A DNA stretch of 64,000 nt, from assembly GCF_000018285.1 (NCBI RefSeq), contig NC_009901.1, positions 681,001 through 745,000 on the forward strand. Reading direction: 5' to 3'. Numbering within the stretch: position 1 is the first letter of the stretch; every line of letters starts with the position of its first letter. This DNA is from Shewanella pealeana ATCC 700345 (GTDB taxonomy: Bacteria > Pseudomonadota > Gammaproteobacteria > Enterobacterales > Shewanellaceae). The notes beneath the pieces were generated by a model. That model saw only the letters and a list, made by a program, of their open reading frames with translations, searched no databases and was not told the origin of the DNA. Position numbers and translations under genes: made by a program. This document shows, in pieces, positions 40,203-47,894 of the stretch.

Positions 40203-40544
40203 ATGTCAGGATTGGATAAATCACAGTTAATTGAATTACTCGAATACCCTAGGCGTCGAATCCTTCAGTCAATGGAACTGAATTATTGCCCTCATGCAGG
40301 GTTCTTTAATCACACCGATATGGAGTGCATTAATTGTCATCAAGGTATGGAATGTACCTGGATGAATCACAATGATGAAACCGTCGCGGTTGAGAAAAAG
40401 TCGGTAGAGGAGCTGAAGCAGCAACTCCTTGTGGCAGTTGATTTCATCGATTCGAGCTTAACGCCGCACCACTTGTCGCGTCGTCAATGTGAATGTGAAA
40501 ACTGTGTATGGTTAAAGAGAGTACAGCAAGTGCTGAAGGTATAA
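40203..40544 (+). CDS. Cysteine/histidine-containing protein of unknown function
   Basis: This 113-residue protein has AGAGG at 5 bases before ATG 40203. It has a cluster of possible metal ligands, NYCPHAGFFNH then CINCHQGMECTW, and a second cluster near the end, QCECENCVW. A helical segment joins them. No signal or membrane segment. The cysteine spacing suggests zinc or iron-sulfur binding, but I do not recognise the family. Confidence 0.75.
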   Translation: MSGLDKSQLIELLEYPRRRILQSMELNYCPHAGFFNHTDMECINCHQGMECTWMNHNDETVAVEKKSVEELKQQLLVAVDFIDSSLTPHHLSRRQCECENCVWLKRVQQVLKV

Positions 40545-40764
40545 ATCAGTCGCTAGTTTTGACTTGATATTGAAAGTTAGGCGCCGCTGATATGTTTTGC
40601 TTCTGCTTAACTGTGTCTATAGAGTAAGGCCAAAGTGGTATACCCAGTCTTGAGTCATTGCCTATTTCAGTGAGAGCTAACTTCAGTGAGATCTTACCCG
40701 TTCTTAGCTGATGATATTCAAGTGCTAGGTCATACCTTGGTTTTCTTTGATATGGACCTTGAAT

Positions 40765-41424
40765 ATGCAGCCAAGTTTTTGGCACGACAAATGGGATGCC
40801 CAGCAGGTTGGCTTTCATTTGAGTGCAGTTAATCCCCTTCTTGTAAAATACTGGCCACAGCTTGAGCTCGACGCAAATGCTCAGGTATTTGTTCCTCTGT
40901 GCGGCAAATCATTAGATATGTGCTTCTTGGCAGAGCAGGGCCATGAAGTCTTGGGCTGCGAGTTAAACGAGTTAGCAGTGCAGCAGTTTTACCGTGAAAA
41001 TGAACTTGCTTTTGACATTTCTACACTAGCTGAACACCAACGTTTTCACACCGAACAAGTCACCATCTATCAGGGCGATATTTTTAGCCTCGATGCTGCT
41101 GAGATGCCAAATACTCAGGCGTTTTACGATCGCGCCGCCCTGATTGCTTGGCCTGAAGAGATGCGTTCAGCCTATGCTCGGCAACTCGCTAAGCTCGTTC
41201 CTGCCAATAGTACTGGTTTACTTATCACTTTAGATTACCCGCAGGCAGAGCTCAATGGGCCACCCTTTGCCGTATCCGATGATTGGGTACAGGCAAACCT
41301 AGCCACAGACTTTGAGATAGAGCGCTTATCGAGTGAAGATGTGCTCAGTGAGAACCCTCGCTTTGTTAACAAGCAGGTTTCATGGCTGACAGAGTCGGTT
41401 TATAAGTTAATACGGAAAGGTTGA
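40765..41424 (+). CDS. tpm: Tpm, thiopurine S-methyltransferase
   Basis: This 219-residue SAM-dependent methyltransferase of the TPMT family starts [18 protein letters not shown], the standard family beginning. The SAM site [11 protein letters not shown] (residues 47-57) and the [13 protein letters not shown] block also match. Bacterial homologues methylate thiopurines and, in some species, selenium or tellurium oxyanions; the natural substrate here is unknown. The start is set by homology; six codons upstream are likely untranslated. Confidence 0.94.
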   Translation: MQPSFWHDKWDAQQVGFHLSAVNPLLVKYWPQLELDANAQVFVPLCGKSLDMCFLAEQGHEVLGCELNELAVQQFYRENELAFDISTLAEHQRFHTEQVTIYQGDIFSLDAAEMPNTQAFYDRAALIAWPEEMRSAYARQLAKLVPANSTGLLITLDYPQAELNGPPFAVSDDWVQANLATDFEIERLSSEDVLSENPRFVNKQVSWLTESVYKLIRKG

Positions 41425-41439
41425 AAAAGCAGGTTCTAG

Positions 41440-41620
41440 GGAAGTAGGTTCTAGGTTTTAGGAAAGGCAAAGACGGTAAAAACCGGGTAAAGCAAGGAAA
41501 GCAGAGACGGTAAAGGCGGAAAAGCTAAGAAAGAGCAAAGATGGTGTTTTTTGCTTTATTCTCTTCCTAGCAGGGCGTAGCCCGACCTCGCAGCGAAGCG
41601 TCCTCGAATCTTCTCGCATC
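41440..41620. repeat. Purine-rich and GCAGCGAAGCG-type intergenic repeat
   Basis: Direct repeats of the forms GTTCTAGG, AAAGACGGTAAA and AGAGACGGTAAA are followed by GGGCGTAGCCCGACCTCGC and GCGAAGCG. The texture is that of a dispersed intergenic repeat, as I recall from Shewanella genomes. No coding potential. Confidence 0.45.
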
Positions 41621-41633
41621 ATTTAACCAGATC

Positions 41634-41664
41634 AAAAAAGCGACCCTGAGGTCGCTTTTTTATG
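41634..41664 (-). terminator. Bidirectional terminator between tpm and porin 1
   Basis: AAAAAAGCGACC-CTGA-GGTCGCTTTTTT is a perfect 12-bp stem with A and T tails, 35 bases after the porin stop. Confidence 0.92.
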
Positions 41665-41698
41665 GCTTTAAATCGTTAGAGTCTAAAGACTCAATCGA

Positions 41699-42733
41699 TT
41701 AGAAGTTGTAACGTACACCAACAGTGAATACGTTGTCGTCTTCTAGATCTTTAGTTGCTGTACCAACTTTGTGGTCACCTTCGTACATAGCGTAGTGGCC
41801 ATATACCATAGTTGATTTAGAGATCTTGTAGTCAGCACCTACAGTGATCACTTGAACGTTGATATCAGAAGTTACACCTTCTTCATAACCACCAGTGATG
41901 TTTTTGTAGTACTTACCAAAACCGCCTTCGTCTTTACCGTATTCAGCTTTTAGGTTTACGCCGTTTAGGTTGTAAACAACATTTACGAAGTAAGAGTTAC
42001 CTTCTTGATCTGTTGTTTGGCTTTCTGTGTTCTGGAAGATACCAGCCACTTTGAAGTCACCTAGCTTAACTTGAGCCACACCGCGGTATGCATCGATACC
42101 CTTGATAGTGTTGTAAGCAGCTGCTACATAGTAGTTCTGTGCCTTAAGCTTCTTGTCACCGATAGTTGCACTTAACGCATACTGTTGGTCGTAAGAAGTT
42201 TTGTTAGCTTCGTCAGTGTAGTTGCCTTCCATTAGGTAAGTCGCGTTCAAAGTCACTAGACCAGCGATCTTTGGAGAGTAGTACCAGATACCATCACCAA
42301 CACGGTCTTGACCCGCAACTAGACGGTCGATATCGGCGTTTGTGTTACCAAAAACATCAGCGCCACCTTCAGTTTGCTTAAATACGTGATCGTTACGGCC
42401 AACAAGTACTGTACCAGCGTTGGTTTTTAGACCTAGGAAAGTGTTACGAGTAGTGAATGTCTTGTTGCTGTTAGAAGTGTTGTCAACACCAAACTCCATT
42501 TGGTAAACGATGTCATAACCGTCAGCGATATTTTCGCTGCCTTTAACACCTAAATGAGAGAAGTTGTTCTCTAAAATAGCGCCTTCTTTACCGTTTTGTG
42601 TCGTTGCACCAGTATCAGAGTGTGTAGCAGATAGGTCTAGACGACCGTAAAAGCCTGGACCATCGGCTAGCGCGCCGAAAGAAGCTAGGGTTAAAACTGA
42701 TGCCACTGATGCAGAGATTAGTGTCTTTTTCAT
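41699..42733 (-). CDS. Gram-negative porin (porin 1)
   Basis: This 344-residue protein has a signal peptide ending GALA. It matches the general porin family: DGPGFYGRLDLSATHSD at the mature start, LGVKGSENIADG, the NTFLGLK block, and a C-terminal VGVRYNF ending in aromatic Phe for outer-membrane assembly. It probably forms a trimeric 16-strand barrel for small solutes. The whole sequence is paralogous to porin 2 at 43.5-44.5 kb. Confidence 0.93.
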   Translation of the reverse strand: MKKTLISASVASVLTLASFGALADGPGFYGRLDLSATHSDTGATTQNGKEGAILENNFSHLGVKGSENIADGYDIVYQMEFGVDNTSNSNKTFTTRNTFLGLKTNAGTVLVGRNDHVFKQTEGGADVFGNTNADIDRLVAGQDRVGDGIWYYSPKIAGLVTLNATYLMEGNYTDEANKTSYDQQYALSATIGDKKLKAQNYYVAAAYNTIKGIDAYRGVAQVKLGDFKVAGIFQNTESQTTDQEGNSYFVNVVYNLNGVNLKAEYGKDEGGFGKYYKNITGGYEEGVTSDINVQVITVGADYKISKSTMVYGHYAMYEGDHKVGTATKDLEDDNVFTVGVRYNF

Positions 42734-43266
42734 TTCATTTGCTCCCAGAACCTAAGTTCCTATTCGTTTCTTATGGTTTCTTACGTAAACTTTTGTTTTT
42801 GTTATGAGCATCCGAGCGCATAACAATTGTGGGGGCAAATATTACAGTTTTATGGATTTTAAATTGTGGACTAGATCATGTTTTCAAGGGTCAAGCACGG
42901 AATTGAGATTTTTTTGTGACGATTAGGCGATTTTGGTTATCTGTTTGGTAACTTCTATGGAAATGACGATTTAAATGTATCTATAAAGAGGTGTTTATAG
43001 ATATTTTCACTGAATTCTCTATTACTTTATTAGTGGCTGATTAGTCAATGTGGACATGATCCTGCTATTGGAATGGATTCAGGTATTGAAATAGGTGTGT
43101 TTGAAAATTGTACAGTTGGCACTTTGAGTGGAATAAATCATTCAAACAGGTGAATATCAGTTTTTGTTATTGAGAGCTGAGTGGTTACGGGCCTTGCTGA
43201 TGACTTAAATAAAAAGTCTCAGCGCTTAGAGTCAGTCATTGAGTGAGCCGCTGTATGAATAGTTGT
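42734..43266. other. Long upstream region of porin 1
   Basis: More than 500 AT-rich bases lie between the porins. This part holds a CRP-like site at 42865-42880 and presumably the porin 1 promoter and a leader. No gene seen. Confidence 0.5.
42865..42880. promoter_or_regulatory. CRP-like site before porin 1
   Basis: TGTGG-ACTAGA-TCATG matches the TGTGA-N6-TCACA pattern in 7 of 10 positions, about 130 bases before the porin 1 start. Confidence 0.4.
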
Positions 43267-43357
43267 ATGAATAATAGTTGCATGACTAATTAGGGTGAGA
43301 AGCCAAATGAATAATAGCTGCGTGACTATTTTGAGTGAGAAGTTAAATGAGTAATAG
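43267..43357. repeat. 40-bp imperfect tandem repeat, 2.3 copies
   Basis: Units begin ATGAATAATAG at 43267 and 43307, and ATGAGTAATAG at 43347. Each unit contains TGACTA and GTGAGAAG at the same offsets. It lies between the two porin genes and has no coding frame. Confidence 0.85.
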
Positions 43358-43370
43358 AAGCAGAAATAGC

Positions 43371-43392
43371 AAAGGCAGCTAAAGCTGCCTTT
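43371..43392 (-). terminator. Hairpin after porin 2
   Basis: AAAGGCAGCT-AA-AGCTGCCTTT is a perfect 10-bp stem, 77 bases after the porin 2 stop; the T-run is short. Confidence 0.65.
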
Positions 43393-43468
43393 GAGAATTG
43401 ACTCTTGTCCTCTCTATATTCTTTTTAAACAAAAGAAGTATAAGAGGAACAATCAGACGGAAGTCCGA

Positions 43469-44533
43469 TTAGAAATCGAAGCGCATACCGACAGTGAAGA
43501 TATCGTCACTTAGGTCATGGGTAAAACCGCTTAGTTTCATGTCGCCATCGTACTTAGTGTAGTGACCGTAAACTAGGGTGTTCTTGCTTAGGCGGTAGTC
43601 AGCACCAACGCTGAACTGTTGTAGATCTACATCGCTAACAGTTTCTAGTGTTGCACCATTAGTGTCACCTACGTAACGGCTAACGTACTTACCTAAACCA
43701 GAGTCATCGCTACCGTACATAGCTTTAAGCTTTAGGTCACCCATAACGTAAGCTGCGTTTACAAAGTAAGTGTCGCCTTCTAGGTTCGAGTACTTGCTGT
43801 CAACGTGCTCACTGTTCTGGTAGAAACCGCCTAAGATCACTTGACCAAGTTTAACTTGAGCCACGCCGCGGTAAGCTTTCACGTTGTCGATGCCATCATT
43901 GTATGCTGCAGAAACGTAGTAATTCTGAGCTTTAAGGCCTTTGTCACCAACAGTTGCGCTTAGTGCGTACATGTTGTCAGTGTAAACTTCTTCACCTGAA
44001 GCATTTACTTGATCGTAGTTGTCATCCATCAAATAAGTGGCATTTAATGTTACTAGGTCGGCAATCTTTGGTGAGTAGTAGCTGAAGCCATCGGCGCTAC
44101 GAGACTGACCGGCAGCTAATAGGTCGATATCTGAGTTAGTGTTACCGAAAATGTCGAAGCCACCTTCAGAAGCTTTAAATACAGTGTCGTTACGACCCAC
44201 TAGGATGGTACCAGCTGTTGCTGACTTAAGACCTAGGAAAGTGTTACGAGCAGCGAAAGTGTTATTAGAGTTATCGAAGTTGCTTACGCCAAACTCCATT
44301 TGATAAACAACTTCAAGATCGCTATTGATCGCTTCAGTACCTTTTACACCTAACCATGAGAAGTTATTCTCAATGATGGTGCCTGACTTTTGATTTTGAG
44401 TAGCGATACCCATATCAGAGTTAGTGATTGCAAGATCGGCACGGCCGTAGAAACTTGGGCCATCAGCTAGTGCTGTAAAAGAAGTGGCGGCTAGTGCTGA
44501 AATAATAGTGGCAGACAGAACAGTTTTTTTCAT
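43469..44533 (-). CDS. Gram-negative porin (porin 2)
   Basis: This 354-residue protein is paralogous to porin 1, sharing DGPSFYGRADLAITNSD, NTFLGLKS, the GNTNSDIDLLAAGQSR block and a C-terminal Phe. The signal peptide ends ALA. ATG 44533 (MKKTVLS) is chosen: AGGA lies 8 bases before it, while the ATG six bases upstream is too close to the ribosome site. The pair probably arose by gene duplication and may differ in substrate or regulation; the promoter regions are not alike. Confidence 0.92.
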   Translation of the reverse strand: MKKTVLSATIISALAATSFTALADGPSFYGRADLAITNSDMGIATQNQKSGTIIENNFSWLGVKGTEAINSDLEVVYQMEFGVSNFDNSNNTFAARNTFLGLKSATAGTILVGRNDTVFKASEGGFDIFGNTNSDIDLLAAGQSRSADGFSYYSPKIADLVTLNATYLMDDNYDQVNASGEEVYTDNMYALSATVGDKGLKAQNYYVSAAYNDGIDNVKAYRGVAQVKLGQVILGGFYQNSEHVDSKYSNLEGDTYFVNAAYVMGDLKLKAMYGSDDSGLGKYVSRYVGDTNGATLETVSDVDLQQFSVGADYRLSKNTLVYGHYTKYDGDMKLSGFTHDLSDDIFTVGMRFDF

Positions 44534-44909
44534 TTTCATCTTCCTGTAGCGAATCGCTATTTTATAGTTGCAGGCTATCAATAATCGTCAGCCCTATATT
44601 TGCGGGCTAACAAGGGTGAAGCTGTTATTTGTCAGATGAGATTCTTGCACGGAAATGGAACTTTCATGTGTGACGCTTGTCACGGTTCGTGGATTTTGTG
44701 TGATGCGTATCAGCGGTGTTTACCTTTGTAAAACAATGGCTTGATTAAAAATCAACACTGGAAATATTTCAGGTGTCTAGTTGGTTATTTTTATCGTTTC
44801 GCTTTACAAATGTAACGGCTAGGTGGTTTGTTTTTTTAGGCTTTTATCGGCTTTTGAGATAAAATCAGTACTAAGCTTCACTTCCTACTTTTTTACATTG
44901 AGTATCATT
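44534..44909. other. Divergent gap between porin 2 and tcdA
   Basis: These 376 bases include the two CRP-like sites listed separately and AT-rich promoter sequence. No gene seen apart from an untranslated-looking extension of tcdA. Confidence 0.5.
44669..44714. promoter_or_regulatory. Two CRP-like sites 30 bp apart before porin 2
   Basis: TGTGA-CGCTTG-TCACG (44669-44684) is 9 of 10 to the CRP consensus. TGTGA-TGCGTA-TCAGC (44699-44714) is 8 of 10. They lie exactly 30 bp apart, so near the same helix face, about 136 and 166 bases before the porin 2 start. Confidence 0.6.
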
Positions 44910-45725
44910 TTGAATAATCACACCTTGTCAGACGCTTATTTAAATCGCTTTGCCGGTATCGGCCGCTTATATGGTCAGCACGCTTTAAGCTTTTTTGCTC
45001 AGGCTCATGTGGTCGTTGTTGGGATCGGTGGGGTCGGCACTTGGGTGGCAGAATCTTTGGCTAGAAGCGGTATTGGACAGATCACCCTTATTGATTTAGA
45101 CGATATCTGTGTGACTAACACCAACAGACAAGCTCATGCGTTAAAAGACACTATAGGTGAGTCTAAAGTCGAAGTGATGGCTCAGCGCTTAAAACAGATT
45201 AACCCTGAGTGTATTGTGAATGAAGTAGAAGACTTTATTACACCAGAGAACTTGTCTGAATATTTTCAAGGTAAGAAGCAAGGCGGCAACATCGATTATG
45301 TGGTGGATTGTATCGACTCGGTTAAAGCCAAGACAGCCTTGATAGCCTGGTGTAAACGCCAGAAATTGCCGATTGTGACTGTTGGTGGGGCAGGTGGTCA
45401 GATGGACCCGACTCAGGTGCAGGTTGCTGATTTGGCCAAGACTTATCAAGATCCGCTATTGGCCAAAGTTCGCAACTTGCTAAGACGTGAGTATAATTTC
45501 TCAAAAAATGTAGCCCGCCGTTTTGCCATTGAAGCGGTATTTTCAACTGAGCAACTGGTATATCCGCAAGCAGATGGCACCGTATGCAGCACTAAGGCTA
45601 CAGCGGAAGGCAGTATGAGAATGGATTGTGCGTCGGGTTTTGGTGCCGTGACTGTGGTTACTGGTACTTTCGGTTTTGTTGCCACGAGCCGTGTATTAAC
45701 TAAGCTTGCCGCTAAGGCTCAATAG
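44910..45725 (+). CDS. tcdA: TcdA (CsdL), tRNA threonylcarbamoyladenosine dehydratase
   Basis: This E1-like enzyme of about 271 residues cyclises t6A to ct6A on ANN-decoding tRNAs. Near the start it has LNRFAGIGRLYG, then the ATP site VVGIGGVGTWVAE, TLIDLDDICVTNTNRQ, and the FSTEQLVYPQADGTVC block. TTG 44910 is chosen because it gives the length of E. coli TcdA (268). The frame opens 29 codons earlier with a sequence unlike the family. Confidence 0.93.
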   Translation: MNNHTLSDAYLNRFAGIGRLYGQHALSFFAQAHVVVVGIGGVGTWVAESLARSGIGQITLIDLDDICVTNTNRQAHALKDTIGESKVEVMAQRLKQINPECIVNEVEDFITPENLSEYFQGKKQGGNIDYVVDCIDSVKAKTALIAWCKRQKLPIVTVGGAGGQMDPTQVQVADLAKTYQDPLLAKVRNLLRREYNFSKNVARRFAIEAVFSTEQLVYPQADGTVCSTKATAEGSMRMDCASGFGAVTVVTGTFGFVATSRVLTKLAAKAQ

Positions 45726-45814
45726 CTATCTGCTGATATAAATAGTGCTAGCTCTAATTGGGCTTAAGCTAAGGCTAGACTATAGTAGTTAATAAATCCG
45801 CACACAAAATAGAG

Positions 45815-45838
45815 AGGCGCTAATTCAGCGCCTTTTTT
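45815..45838 (+). terminator. Terminator of tcdA
   Basis: AGGCGCT-AATTC-AGCGCCT followed by TTTTT, 90 bases after the stop. Confidence 0.9.
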
Positions 45839-45935
45839 GTGTCTAGTCATTTGAAATTATTCGATTCAGTGAGAATGCTGGCACTATTATTGCTTTTACT
45901 TGCGTAGGAACAGAATTCTGACACTGGATACGGCT

Positions 45936-46553
45936 ATGCAAAAAGTGGCTTTCAATACATCTTCTTTTAAAATGATCTCAGCTAAAAAGTTGATTTTTAC
46001 CAGCATGCTATGGCTAACACTGGCCTGTGCAGGGCTATTGCTCGCACCACAAACACTGCTGGCCCAGCTAAGTTTAGATGAGTTATTACAAAATCATGCT
46101 CATTTTATTGGCTTGGGTCTGATCATCGGTGCCGCTTATTTATTGACGCTGCTGCTCAACTATTTTCTCGACGAAGCGATTAGCTACTTTAGTGACAAAC
46201 GTTCGGTAGAGGTAATAGAAGAGAAGGTGAAGCTACTCGATCCAATGGAACGTGCTTTATTGAGAGAGTTTTTTCTGCAAGGGGAAACCATTCTTACTTT
46301 GCCAGAACAAGAGCCTGCAGTTAAGAGTTTGTCTAAGGCTGGAATTTTGGAGTATTTAGGTAACCAGCAACATTACGCGATTCAGGGATCTACTGCAGAC
46401 TTTAAGATTTCGATGCGTGCAAGGGTTCACTTAAACCGCCAGGTATTGCGCTTCCCTGTTGGCGAGCCAAGCGCTGAAGAGATGAAAAACCTGATTAAGG
46501 CGCGCCCACATTTCGTTAATACTCTGGTCGCACCAAGAAAACATGCAGCCTAG
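45936..46553 (+). CDS. SieB-like (superinfection exclusion B family) membrane protein
   Basis: The protein has 205 residues from ATG 45936. Two membrane segments lie near residues 20-40 and 56-78, followed by a soluble domain with EEKVKLLDPMERALLREFF and a winged-helix-like end. The layout resembles the SieB family (PF14163), named for a phage P22/lambda exclusion protein. Chromosomal members are common and a phage role is not shown here; no phage genes are nearby. Family placement is from memory. Confidence 0.55.
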   Translation: MQKVAFNTSSFKMISAKKLIFTSMLWLTLACAGLLLAPQTLLAQLSLDELLQNHAHFIGLGLIIGAAYLLTLLLNYFLDEAISYFSDKRSVEVIEEKVKLLDPMERALLREFFLQGETILTLPEQEPAVKSLSKAGILEYLGNQQHYAIQGSTADFKISMRARVHLNRQVLRFPVGEPSAEEMKNLIKARPHFVNTLVAPRKHAA

Positions 46554-46601
46554 AGTGTCATTTAGAATTTAATAACTTTGGTTGCGGAAGTTTGTTTGGA
46601 C

Positions 46602-46626
46602 AAAAAAATGGGGGCTAATTGCCCCC
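46602..46626 (-). terminator. Terminator of the DUF3149 gene
   Basis: GGGGGC-TAATT-GCCCCC with a run of seven Ts on the minus-strand side, 24 bases past the small gene. Confidence 0.88.
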
Positions 46627-46649
46627 TGCATTAGAAAGAACATTGAAAA

Positions 46650-46784
46650 CTAATTTTCGGGATCCGCAGACTTGGTATAGAACATCCACATCAGATAGGA
46701 AATGATGCCTATCGTGCTAAAGATAACTATCATCGAGAGCAATCCTATTGGGTTGCCAAACATCAAATCTAACCAGAATGCCAT
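46650..46784 (-). CDS. DUF3149-type single-span membrane protein, 44 residues
   Basis: This very short gene encodes MAFWLDLMFGNPIGLLS, then one membrane segment (IVIFSTIGIISYLMWMF), then a hydrophilic end, TKSADPEN. AGAGGA precedes ATG 46784 at 8 bases and a strong terminator follows, so it is a real transcription unit. It matches my memory of the DUF3149 family of gammaproteobacteria, whose function is unknown. Size and topology suit a small subunit or regulator of a larger membrane complex, which is speculation. Confidence 0.85.
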   Translation of the reverse strand: MAFWLDLMFGNPIGLLSMIVIFSTIGIISYLMWMFYTKSADPEN

Positions 46785-47036
46785 TTGCGAAATCCTCTTT
46801 CTTTTTCTTAGTTCCCATTAACGATACGCCGTGGTACGAGTACACTTTTTGATCTCAGTCAAAAACAGTGCCTGTTATTAACAAAATGGGCGGTTATTGT
46901 TAATGAATATGTTGTAGATCATGTTTTGCTAATTTTTGCGTAGCAGTCGGTAGGCCGTTTTTGCATGGATAGTGAACCGATAGGCATGCTTAAGCCTGAA
47001 AAATGGCCACTTGATACAAAGCAGAGCTCAAAGTGC
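46785..47036. other. Divergent gap upstream of the DUF3149 gene and tRNA-Leu
   Basis: These bases hold the promoter of the small minus-strand gene. No other gene is seen; a 96-codon minus-strand frame that crosses the tRNA is a shadow. Confidence 0.5.
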
Positions 47037-47064
47037 TTGCCATTCATCTGCTGGTAGGTATAAT
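47037..47064 (+). promoter_or_regulatory. Sigma-70 promoter of tRNA-Leu
   Basis: TTGCCA at 47037-47042, a 16-base spacer, and a perfect TATAAT at 47059-47064, about 50 bases before the tRNA. Confidence 0.7.
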
Positions 47065-47114
47065 TCCGTTCACTTACTGAGGTCGAGCAGATTTTAGTGA
47101 GTGATATTGATAAT

Positions 47115-47199
47115 GCCTGAGTGGTGGAATTGGTAGACACGTCGGATTCAAAATCCGATTTCGAAAGAAGTGACGGTTCAAGTCCGTCCTCAGGTACCA
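47115..47199 (+). tRNA. tRNA-Leu, anticodon CAA
   Basis: This is an 85-base class II tRNA with encoded CCA. The acceptor pairs GCCTGAG with CTCAGGT, and the D-loop contains GGTAGACAC. The anticodon loop TTCAAAA gives CAA, reading TTG. A long variable arm and TTCAAGT T-loop follow. A promoter lies upstream and a terminator downstream, so it is transcribed alone. Confidence 0.97.
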
Positions 47200-47212
47200 T
47201 TATCAACAAAGC

Positions 47213-47239
47213 AACCTGCCATCGAGCAGGTTTTTTTAT
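47213..47239 (+). terminator. Terminator of tRNA-Leu
   Basis: AACCTGC-CATCGA-GCAGGTT with a run of seven or more Ts, 14 bases after the tRNA. Confidence 0.93.
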
Positions 47240-47290
47240 GCCTGAAATTTGGCTATGCTAGGCTTAGCGCCACTTCCAAGCAATCTTTCA

Positions 47291-47647
47291 TCACCAACTC
47301 CCTGCAATTTTATCTGCATATTTCCACTCCATAACCACCAATTCATCAGCCCCCAAAATCAGTTTATGGTCTATATATGGTTCATAACTGGTTAAATCTG
47401 TGCACAACGCAATCCCACTAAATTCAACACTCTCCGGTTCTCGCTAAGTCACCAGCCAACATCCCCAAGATCCCCTGTACTGACTGTTTCCGGTCGTACC
47501 ATGGTGACTTACGGTGCTATGAGTTCTTTTATGAGTTAGTGGCTTGGTTTGAATAGGTCGCTTGATCGTTTTGATAAAGTGGCTGAATGCATTGTATTGC
47601 CTCGCTTTGATGAGAGTGCTTATTAAAGTCGTAGGGAATTGATACAT
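47291..47647 (-). pseudogene. Possible decayed reading frame next to tRNA-Leu
   Basis: One minus-strand frame is open from 47647 to 47291 except for a TAG at 47444-47446. The part after the stop reads VEFSGIALCTDLTSYEPYID then HKLILGADELVVMEWKYADK, which looks like real protein sequence. It has no start codon or ribosome site. It may be a remnant of a gene lost beside the tRNA. No family recognised. Confidence 0.3.
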
Positions 47648-47894
47648 AGAACATTCTCACACTGGCTCACCATTAATCGACCATAACAGCATAGCGCAAG
47701 TCAAACGGTGGGTTTGCTGTAGGGCTCCCAAGGTGCGCTTTTATATTAGAGTGAGGTGTTTTTCTAATGTAAATCTGAGGTTTAGCAACACCGATCTTGA
47801 GTGGAAATCATTTTAATTGTTGCCCTTTGGTTGTGATATTGTTTCTCGATAGGTGTTATTAGGTCTTGTTACGCATGTATAAAAGGATATTTGA
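47648..47894 (+). promoter_or_regulatory. Upstream region of the S9 peptidase gene
   Basis: About 250 bases before the peptidase start carry AAGGA at its ribosome site. No gene or clear operator is visible. Confidence 0.4.

Noticed and set aside
40546..40818. A 90-codon minus-strand frame between the cysteine protein and tpm.
   Set aside because: Its start lies inside tpm and it lacks a ribosome site. The middle looks somewhat protein-like, so a remnant is possible, but support is too weak to call a gene.
37573..46553. A phage-defence island made of fxsA, the kinase and the SieB-like protein.
   Set aside because: The genes are spread over 9 kb among housekeeping genes, lack shared regulation or mobility genes, and have common chromosomal homologues.
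46919..47209. A 96-codon minus-strand frame spanning the tRNA-Leu gene.
   Set aside because: It runs through the tRNA and its promoter and has no family resemblance.
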